Shown: piece by piece, positions 57,770 through 64,000 of the stretch
How positions within the stretch are numbered: the stretch's first letter is position 1
Layout: each line of letters starts with the position of its first letter
Assembly: GCF_000425165.1 (NCBI RefSeq)
Contig: NZ_KE384320.1
Location: forward strand, 220,994 to 284,993
Direction of reading: 5' to 3'
From: Photobacterium halotolerans DSM 18316
GTDB lineage: Bacteria > Pseudomonadota > Gammaproteobacteria > Enterobacterales > Vibrionaceae
Length of the DNA: 64,000 nt
Program-made: the position numbers and the translations under genes
Notes under the pieces: model-generated
The model's input: only the letters and a program-made list of their open reading frames with translations
Told to the model about the DNA's origin: nothing
The model's database searches: none

Positions 57770-59278
57770 TTACTGGTTGCGGTCCCTGTTCTTCAGGGCA
57801 TTGGTCAGGCGCTTACGCTGCCGCTCCTGAGACACAGTCAGCTTCTGACGTTTTTCATTGCCATAAGGGTTATCACTGTTATGGAAATGAATCCGGATCG
57901 GTGTCCCCATCATGTCCAGTGTCTTACGGAAGTAGTTCATCAGATAACGCTTATAGGAACCCGGTAAGTCATTGACCTGGTTACCATGCACCACAACGAT
58001 GGGCGGATTATAACCCCCTGCGTGAGCATATTTCAGTTTCACCCGGCGGCCGCGGATCATAGGCGGCTGATGGTCATCCTGCGCCATTTGCATAATACGG
58101 GTCAGCAGGGAGGTACTGATACGCTTAGTCGCCGACTGGTACGCTTCCTTCACAGATTCGTACAAGTGGCCAACTCCCGTGCCGTGCAGGGCAGAAATAA
58201 AGTGAATTCGGGCAAAATCGACAAAGCCAAGCCGGCGATCAAGCTCTGATTTCACCCGCTCTTTGACTTCGTTATCCAGACCATCCCATTTGTTCACTGC
58301 AATAACCAGCGAACGGCCGGAATTGAGCGCAAAACCAAGCAGGCTCAAATCCTGATCCGAAATATTTTCACGGGCATCAATGATCAGCAGTACCACGTTG
58401 GCATCTTCAACGGCTTTCAGTGTCTGGATAACCGAGAATTTCTCTACCGCTTCATGCATATTCTTACGGCGACGCACACCTGCGGTGTCAATCAGCACGT
58501 ACTCCTGACCGTCCCGCTCCATCGGAATGTAAATGGAGTCGCGAGTGGTGCCGGGCATGTCGTAAACAACAACACGCTCTTCACCGAGTATCCGGTTAGT
58601 CAGAGTCGATTTACCCACATTCGGGCGACCGATGATCGCCAGTTTGATAGGTTGCTCCTGCAGTCGCTTATAGGCCGCTTCTGCATCTTCTTCTGTCAGG
58701 TTAGCCTTTTCGATGGCATCGGCGGAATCCAGGCTTTCGATATCGACAAAGCCGTCCTCTTCCTCGGCCTGGCGTGCTTTCCATTCTTCAACGAAAGGCG
58801 CCAGTGCACGCTCCATCAGTGCCGTCACACCACGGTTCTGCGCTGCAGCGATCTGATACATGTCATCCACGCCCAGCTGCCAGAAATCCGCACAGGCGCT
58901 GTCGGCATCAATACCGTCAATCTTGTTCACGACCAAAAATGTCGGCTTCTGCCGGCTGCGAAGGTGCTTGGCAATGGCTTCATCCGAAGCAGTAAGGCCT
59001 GCACGGCCATCAACCAGAAACAGCACAACGTCTGCTTCTTCGATGGCGGTCAGCGATTGCTCCGCCATTTTGCTCTCTACACCTTCCTCGGAACCATCAA
59101 TACCGCCGGTGTCGATGACAATGAATTCGTTCTCTTCGAGCTCTGCTCGACCGTACTTACGATCCCTGGTTAGGCCAGGAAAGTCAGCGACCAGCGCATC
59201 CCGGGTGCGGGTAAGACGGTTAAACAACGTCGATTTACCCACATTCGGGCGCCCGACAAGGGCAACTACAGGAATCAT
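57770..59278 (-). CDS. der: GTPase Der (EngA), 50S ribosome assembly
   Basis: This 502-residue protein has two tandem GTPase domains, each with the P-loop GRPNVGKST (near 9-17 and 217-225), separated by a long acidic linker ([14 protein letters not shown]...). A KH-like domain lies at the C-terminus. It is essential for 50S subunit maturation in E. coli. It lies downstream of bamB, as in other gammaproteobacteria. Confidence 0.97.
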   Translation of the reverse strand: MIPVVALVGRPNVGKSTLFNRLTRTRDALVADFPGLTRDRKYGRAELEENEFIVIDTGGIDGSEEGVESKMAEQSLTAIEEADVVLFLVDGRAGLTASDEAIAKHLRSRQKPTFLVVNKIDGIDADSACADFWQLGVDDMYQIAAAQNRGVTALMERALAPFVEEWKARQAEEEDGFVDIESLDSADAIEKANLTEEDAEAAYKRLQEQPIKLAIIGRPNVGKSTLTNRILGEERVVVYDMPGTTRDSIYIPMERDGQEYVLIDTAGVRRRKNMHEAVEKFSVIQTLKAVEDANVVLLIIDARENISDQDLSLLGFALNSGRSLVIAVNKWDGLDNEVKERVKSELDRRLGFVDFARIHFISALHGTGVGHLYESVKEAYQSATKRISTSLLTRIMQMAQDDHQPPMIRGRRVKLKYAHAGGYNPPIVVVHGNQVNDLPGSYKRYLMNYFRKTLDMMGTPIRIHFHNSDNPYGNEKRQKLTVSQERQRKRLTNALKNRDRNQ

Positions 59279-59430
59279 AATGAGTTTACCTCTATCTTTT
59301 TCATCATCTTAATGACAGTAATGTCTGTCTCAAACGACAATCACTACGTCAAGGGTAGAATAACAACGGCCCCTGATGTGAATACAAACAGGAGCCGAAG
59401 CGTTAATCTTATCACAGAATATGCCTGTGA

Positions 59431-60588
59431 CTAAGGCAAATGCATTTTGCTCAATTTGCCTTCTCGGGTCACCACCAGGTAGCCATCTGACAGCGCTAAA
59501 GGCGGAATAGCAATGCCACTGCCATCCGTTTGCTGCTGGGCAAGAAATTCACCCGTGCGGGTATCCAGCCAGTGCAGATAGCCCAGGCTGTCGCCCAGTA
59601 CTAACTTCCCATTGATCACAGACGGTGCACTGAGGATGCGGTGAGCCAGCTCAGTATTTTGCCACAGCTCTGTGCCACTGCGAATATCCACGGCGACCAG
59701 GTGATCCTCTGCCGTTACCAGAAACAGCAGACCACTGTCGATCACAAAGTCAGTGGCAGAAGAGTAGTTACGTTTCCACACCTGCTGGCCACTACGCAGA
59801 TCAATGGATACCAGATTGCCGTTGTAACCGGCAGCATACAGGCGGTCACCGTCAATCACAGGTGCCGCATCGACGTCGACCAGGCGATCAATTTCCGTCG
59901 CTCCCTGGGGCTGGCCAATAGGCTGTTGCCACAATAGCTGACCGTTACGAATGAAAGCCCCCGCCAGCCGGCCGTTGGCCTGCCCCCAGAATACCCCGCC
60001 GGAGATAGACACAGGAGAGCTGTCACCCCGCAGTGTCAACGATGGCACTTCGCTGCTGATTTGCCATTTAGACGCCCCGGTTTCTGCATCTAAGGCCTGA
60101 AGAATGCCGCGGCTGGTGTTCACCAGCAGCAGGCCTTCGTCCGCCAGTGGTTTAGCCAGCACTTCACCATCGATACCGACACGCCAGGCTTGTTCACCGG
60201 TTTCGGCATCCAGCGCAATGACTTCAGCATTTTCACTGCCGATAAAGACTTTGTTGTAAGCCACCGTCAGGCCGCCAGACAACTTAGCATTGCCGCCGCC
60301 GGTGATCTCGTGCTCCCACACGATCTTACCCGTTGTCGGATCTAAGGCTTCCACCTTGCCTTCCCGGTTGGCAACAAACAACTTCCCGTATCCCGTCACC
60401 GGCGACAGACGCGAGTAATAATGCTGTACGCCGTCATCAATATTGCGTGTCCAGTCCTGAACAGGCGTGAACTGGTTTTCAACCGCAGGAAGAGGCGCCA
60501 TTTGCACCGCTTCTTCTTCACTGGCACAGCCGCTTAGTACACCAATAGCGACAGCGAGCGCTACAGCTTGCTTCAATAGCTTTCGCAT
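59431..60588 (-). CDS. bamB: Outer membrane protein assembly factor BamB
   Basis: This 385-residue outer-membrane lipoprotein has a lipobox L-S-G-C (Cys at 21) and an eight-bladed beta-propeller of PQQ-like repeats (e.g. ALDAETGEQAWRV, SIDLRSGQQVWKR, AVDIRSGTELWQN). It is part of the BAM complex that inserts outer-membrane proteins. It begins 12 bp after yfgM. Confidence 0.96.
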   Translation of the reverse strand: MRKLLKQAVALAVAIGVLSGCASEEEAVQMAPLPAVENQFTPVQDWTRNIDDGVQHYYSRLSPVTGYGKLFVANREGKVEALDPTTGKIVWEHEITGGGNAKLSGGLTVAYNKVFIGSENAEVIALDAETGEQAWRVGIDGEVLAKPLADEGLLLVNTSRGILQALDAETGASKWQISSEVPSLTLRGDSSPVSISGGVFWGQANGRLAGAFIRNGQLLWQQPIGQPQGATEIDRLVDVDAAPVIDGDRLYAAGYNGNLVSIDLRSGQQVWKRNYSSATDFVIDSGLLFLVTAEDHLVAVDIRSGTELWQNTELAHRILSAPSVINGKLVLGDSLGYLHWLDTRTGEFLAQQQTDGSGIAIPPLALSDGYLVVTREGKLSKMHLP

Positions 60589-60600
60589 ACTCTGTCGCCT

Positions 60601-61212
60601 TTACTGGGCCAGGTCGTCAAGTTTAATTTGCAGCGCCGGAGATGCACCCAGTTGCTGTGCGCTGATATAAGCATCACGAGCCCCTGATTTATCCCCTTTC
60701 TGCAGCAAAATATCACCGCGCAGTTCAGCCACTTTCCCCTGCCAGCTTTCCGCTTTCACTTTATCCAGCTCCGCCAATGCATTGTCGTAAGACTGCTGAG
60801 CCGCCAGAATTCGCGCCAGACGGGTGTGGGCCACAGGCAACAGAGCGACATCCTCTGTGTGACTGATAGCCCAGTTTAACTGCTCTGCAGCAGCGTCCAA
60901 CTCACCTTTCTCAACCTGCACTTTGGCCAGTTGCAATGCAGCCAGCACCGCATACTGACTGCTTGGGTTATCGTTGATAAATGTCTGAGTCTGACTGATA
61001 GCATCGTCGCTGCCACTGGCCAGAGCCTGTACAGTCTGAGTATAAGCTTCAGAAGCCTGTTCCTTAGCAGCCAGCACCTCTCCCTGATAATAACGCCAGC
61101 CATACAGGCCGCCCAGGCCAAGTACGGCACCAAGCACAACGGCTTTGCCGTTCTCTTTCATCCATGCTTTGATGGATTCAATCTGTTGCTCTTCTGTGGT
61201 ATTGACGTCCAC
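60601..61212 (-). CDS. yfgM: YfgM, ancillary SecYEG translocon subunit
   Basis: This 203-residue protein has a short cytoplasmic N-terminus, one membrane segment (about 24-41, AVVLGAVLGLGGLYGWRYY) and a periplasmic TPR-like domain. In E. coli YfgM binds PpiD at the Sec translocon. It lies 13 bp after hisS and before bamB, the conserved order. Confidence 0.94.
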   Translation of the reverse strand: MDVNTTEEQQIESIKAWMKENGKAVVLGAVLGLGGLYGWRYYQGEVLAAKEQASEAYTQTVQALASGSDDAISQTQTFINDNPSSQYAVLAALQLAKVQVEKGELDAAAEQLNWAISHTEDVALLPVAHTRLARILAAQQSYDNALAELDKVKAESWQGKVAELRGDILLQKGDKSGARDAYISAQQLGASPALQIKLDDLAQ

Positions 61213-61225
61213 GTCCTGTCCTCTC

Positions 61226-62494
61226 TTAAATCAATTCTGCCAGCTTTGCGGCAACCTCTGCCTGAGCCAATGTTTGCTGCTCACCGCCACGGAGATCCTT
61301 AACGACTACAGTGCCTTCTGCAATTTCGTTCTCGCCCAGAACCAGAGCAACAATCGCCCCCACGTTATCTGCACGCTTAAACTGTTTCTTAAAGTTGCCG
61401 CCACCAAAGTGGTTCATCACTCTCAGTCCAGGTACGGCTTCGCGCAGGGTTTCAGCCAGCTTCATACCTGCCATCAGTGTACCTTCACCGGCAGTCACTA
61501 CGTAAACATCCACACTGCGGCGAACGTCAGTCAGCTCCAGGGTTTCCAGCATCAGTACCAGACGCTCCAGACCCATAGCAAAGCCCACGCCTTGCGTCGC
61601 TTTACCGCCCAGCTGTTCAACCATACCGTCATAGCGGCCACCGCCACATATGGTGCCCTGGGCACCCAGACTGTCGGTGATCCACTCAAAAACAGTGCGG
61701 TTATAATAATCCAAGCCACGCACAAGGCGTTCATTTACCTGGTATTCGATACCCGCAGCGTCTAATAGTTCACACAAACCTGAAAAATGCGCCTTGGAAT
61801 CCTCATCCAGATAGTCAGACAACTTCGGCGCATCAGCCAGAATGGCTTGTATGGCCTGATTTTTGGTATCCAGCACTCGCAGAGGATTGGTGTACATACG
61901 GCGCTTGCTGTCTTCATCGAGCACATCCAGATGCTGCTCAAGGAAAGCGATCAAAGCATCGCGATACGCAGCACGGGCTTCAGAAGAGCCGATAGAGTTC
62001 AGCTCCAGACGCACATGCTTATCAATGCCCAGTTCACGCCACAAACGTGCCGTCATCATGATCAGCTCGGCATCAACATCCGGCCCTTCAATGCCAAACA
62101 CTTCCACACCAAACTGATGGAACTGGCGATAACGGCCTTTCTGCGGACGTTCATGGCGAAACATGGGGCCCATGTACCATAAACGCTGTTCCTGATTGTA
62201 CAGCAGGCCGTTTTCGATACCGGCACGCACACAACCTGCCGTCCCTTCAGGACGCAGTGTCAGGCTGTCACCGTTGCGATCTTCAAAGGTATACATTTCC
62301 TTTTCGACCACATCGGTCACTTCACCGATGGCGCGCTTAAACAAATGCGTCATCTCGACAATCGGCATACGGACTTCACTGTAGCCGTATGCGCTGACGA
62401 CTTGTTTCGCGGTATTTTCCACTTTCTGCCAAAGTGGAGACTGAGTTGGGAGGCAATCGTTCATGCCTCGAATTGCTTGAATTTGTTTCGCCAC
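61226..62494 (-). CDS. hisS: Histidyl-tRNA synthetase
   Basis: This 422-residue class II synthetase has motif 2 [18 protein letters not shown], the histidine-specific [15 protein letters not shown] and the C-terminal anticodon-binding domain. The GTG at 62494 gives [13 protein letters not shown], matching the E. coli start [13 protein letters not shown]; a TTG four codons upstream is also open. Confidence 0.97.
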   Translation of the reverse strand: MAKQIQAIRGMNDCLPTQSPLWQKVENTAKQVVSAYGYSEVRMPIVEMTHLFKRAIGEVTDVVEKEMYTFEDRNGDSLTLRPEGTAGCVRAGIENGLLYNQEQRLWYMGPMFRHERPQKGRYRQFHQFGVEVFGIEGPDVDAELIMMTARLWRELGIDKHVRLELNSIGSSEARAAYRDALIAFLEQHLDVLDEDSKRRMYTNPLRVLDTKNQAIQAILADAPKLSDYLDEDSKAHFSGLCELLDAAGIEYQVNERLVRGLDYYNRTVFEWITDSLGAQGTICGGGRYDGMVEQLGGKATQGVGFAMGLERLVLMLETLELTDVRRSVDVYVVTAGEGTLMAGMKLAETLREAVPGLRVMNHFGGGNFKKQFKRADNVGAIVALVLGENEIAEGTVVVKDLRGGEQQTLAQAEVAAKLAELI

Positions 62495-62573
62495 GTTGAT
62501 TCTCAATTAACCGATGGGGATTAAGTTCGAATGAATAGAACTGAATATATAAGTTATGCAGGACGTTGTGAAC

Positions 62574-62599
62574 CTTACCCCGAAGGAATCCGGGGTAAG
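62574..62599 (-). other. Hairpin between ispG and hisS
   Basis: A perfect 9-bp stem CTTACCCCG/CGGGGTAAG with an 8-nt loop lies here. No T tract follows on the minus strand, so read-through into hisS is likely. Confidence 0.6.
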
Positions 62600-62614
62600 T
62601 CAGACAGAAAAAGC

Positions 62615-63730
62615 TTACTTTTCGATGATGTCAATCCGGTTTCGCTGATCCATCATCGACGCTTTGGCCCGAATCTTGGTTTCCAGCTGATCGATCACAT
62701 TGTCATTATCAAAACGCTCTTTCTGGCGCACACCGTCTTCATAGAAGGCGCTCTTGCGGTTACCGCCGGCAATGCCCATATGGGACACTTCGGCTTCGCC
62801 CGGTCCGTTAACCACACAACCAATAACAGAGACGTCCATGGGGATAGTGATATCTTCCAGACGCTGTTCCAGCTCGTTGACTGTGCCAATCACATCAAAT
62901 TCCTGACGTGAACAGGTTGGGCAGGCAATAAAATTAATGCCGCGGGAACGGATACGCAGAGATTTCAGGATATCAAAACCGACTTTAATTTCTTCGATGG
63001 GGTCAGCCGCCAAAGAGATGCGCAGCGTATCGCCAATACCTTCAGCCAGCAGCATGCCCAGGCCAACAGCAGATTTCACCGCGCCGGCACGCGCGCCACC
63101 GGCTTCAGTGATACCCAAATGCAAAGGTTGTTTGATTTGCTTTGCCAGCCTGCGGTACGACTCCACAGCCAGAAATACGTCAGACGCTTTAACACTGACT
63201 TTGAATTGATCAAAATTCAGCCGATCCAGGATCTCAACATGACGCATCGCTGATTCCACCAGCGCATCAGGTGTCGGCTCACCGTATTTCTGCTGGATAT
63301 CTTTTTCCAGCGAGCCACCGTTTACCCCGATTCGGATCGGGATATTGTTGTCGCGAGCACAGTCCACCACAGCACGGATACGATCTTCACGACCGATATT
63401 ACCCGGGTTGATGCGCAGACAGTCCACGCCATATTCCGCCACTTTCAACGCAATGCGGTAATCAAAATGAATATCGGCCACCAAAGGCAGATTCACCTGC
63501 TGCTTAATCGCTTTAAAAGCTTCAGCCGCGTCCATTGTTGGTACGGAAACACGGACAATATCTGCACCGACTTTTTCCAGTGCGCGGATTTGTGCAACTG
63601 TCGCTGCCACATCTGTGGTACGGGTGTTGGTCATTGACTGCACCGCAATCGGTGCACCATCACCAATTGGCACCTTACCCACATAAATTCGGGTGGAAGG
63701 ACGACGTTTGATCGGAGACTCGTTATGCAT
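62615..63730 (-). CDS. ispG: (E)-4-hydroxy-3-methylbut-2-enyl diphosphate synthase
   Basis: This 371-residue iron-sulfur enzyme of the non-mevalonate isoprenoid pathway has an N-terminal TIM barrel (e.g. [22 protein letters not shown]). The [4Fe-4S] Cys residues lie in IACPTCSRQ and [10 protein letters not shown]. It starts 14 bp after the rodZ stop, the usual rodZ-ispG-hisS arrangement. Confidence 0.97.
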   Translation of the reverse strand: MHNESPIKRRPSTRIYVGKVPIGDGAPIAVQSMTNTRTTDVAATVAQIRALEKVGADIVRVSVPTMDAAEAFKAIKQQVNLPLVADIHFDYRIALKVAEYGVDCLRINPGNIGREDRIRAVVDCARDNNIPIRIGVNGGSLEKDIQQKYGEPTPDALVESAMRHVEILDRLNFDQFKVSVKASDVFLAVESYRRLAKQIKQPLHLGITEAGGARAGAVKSAVGLGMLLAEGIGDTLRISLAADPIEEIKVGFDILKSLRIRSRGINFIACPTCSRQEFDVIGTVNELEQRLEDITIPMDVSVIGCVVNGPGEAEVSHMGIAGGNRKSAFYEDGVRQKERFDNDNVIDQLETKIRAKASMMDQRNRIDIIEK

Positions 63731-63744
63731 CTTTCATTCTCTGT

Positions 63745-64000
63745 TTACAACGGCAACTTCAACCTGGCGACTCTGCCAGCCGGATAGCCGCTCAGATCAA
63801 CTGGTTCACCTTTGAAGCTCATTGTAACAACACTCGGCGCACCGAGCACTATCTTAAACGGAGCCTGTCCATCAAGAGAGATAACATCGCCGCTGGATTT
63901 GATACCTGTATCAAGTTGTTTGCCATTGGCATCACGGATATCAATCCAGCAGTCACCCGTAAAGGTCAGTTGCAGATCAGGTGCCGGCGCTTCTTCCGCA
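63745..64000 (-). CDS. rodZ: Cytoskeleton protein RodZ, C-terminal part (cut by the window edge)
   Basis: About 84 C-terminal codons are visible. They read DLQLTFTGDCWIDIRDANGKQL, then GQAPFKIVLGAPSVVTMSFKG and PVDLSGYPAGRVARLKLPL-stop. This is the periplasmic RodZ C-terminal domain (DUF4115), with the typical CW-x-[DE]-[IV] start. RodZ links MreB to the elongation machinery. The N-terminal helix-turn-helix and membrane segment lie outside the window. Confidence 0.92.
   Translation of the reverse strand, partial: AEEAPAPDLQLTFTGDCWIDIRDANGKQLDTGIKSSGDVISLDGQAPFKIVLGAPSVVTMSFKGEPVDLSGYPAGRVARLKLPL

Overview
The window is a core chromosomal segment from a gammaproteobacterium, most likely a member of the Vibrionaceae (genus not resolved). 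The evidence is gene content and order: purL-mltF-tadA, guaBA-xseA, and yfgJ-der-bamB-yfgM-hisS-ispG-rodZ. Further support comes from a RibBX-type RibB protein, an nrdR-ribD-ribE-ribBX-ribH-nusB-thiL-pgpA cluster, and a DUF3360-type permease in front of pflB. Protein similarities to E. coli were judged by eye from remembered family sequences; no database search was run.

Layout. 1-4840: a tRNA-Tyr, an orphan receiver/TPR protein, yqjG, xthA and grxB. 4860-8090 (minus): a basic amino acid ABC importer, hisP-hisJ-hisQ-hisM. 9205-13963 (plus): a DUF3360 membrane protein, pflB and pflA behind a well-placed FNR-type promoter; the DUF3360 gene sits where focA lies in E. coli. 14003-15326: a CbiM-like membrane protein and yfbU. 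15747-20603: pgtC-pgtB-pgtA, a periplasmic sensor, histidine kinase and regulator set with no pgtP transporter beside it. 20675-29593: a porin, rlmA, a ChaN-type lipoprotein with a candidate Fur box, a TrpXYZ-type ABC importer and an unassigned secreted protein with a perfect EF-hand loop. 29108-36635 (minus): the riboflavin/thiamine/nusB cluster and glyA. 37134-43256: a YitT-family gene, an unassigned membrane protein, glnB and purL. 43613-47613: mltF, tadA, frmA and a wrecked frmB. 47679-50536: a small foreign insertion. 50522-64000: guaBA, xseA, an unlinked yejF, yfgJ, der, bamB, yfgM, hisS, ispG and the end of rodZ.

The most interesting region is downstream of guaA. A 12-bp direct repeat of the guaA 3' end recurs 2.85 kb away, as expected for att sites left by an island that integrated into guaA. 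Between the repeats lies a single 905-residue protein that fuses an SF1 (UPF1-like) helicase to a C-terminal DUF2726/PD-(D/E)XK-like nuclease domain, a plausible one-gene anti-phage system. No integrase remains. Next to it, frmB has been destroyed by two frameshifts, a stop codon and a large internal deletion.

Regulatory logic is visible in several places. PurR-type boxes lie in front of glyA, purL and guaB. A MetR-like site lies further upstream of glyA, together with a striking 13-bp inverted repeat in its leader. An FNR box lies at the class II position before the DUF3360-pfl genes. Both ABC operons carry a strong hairpin immediately after the binding-protein gene.
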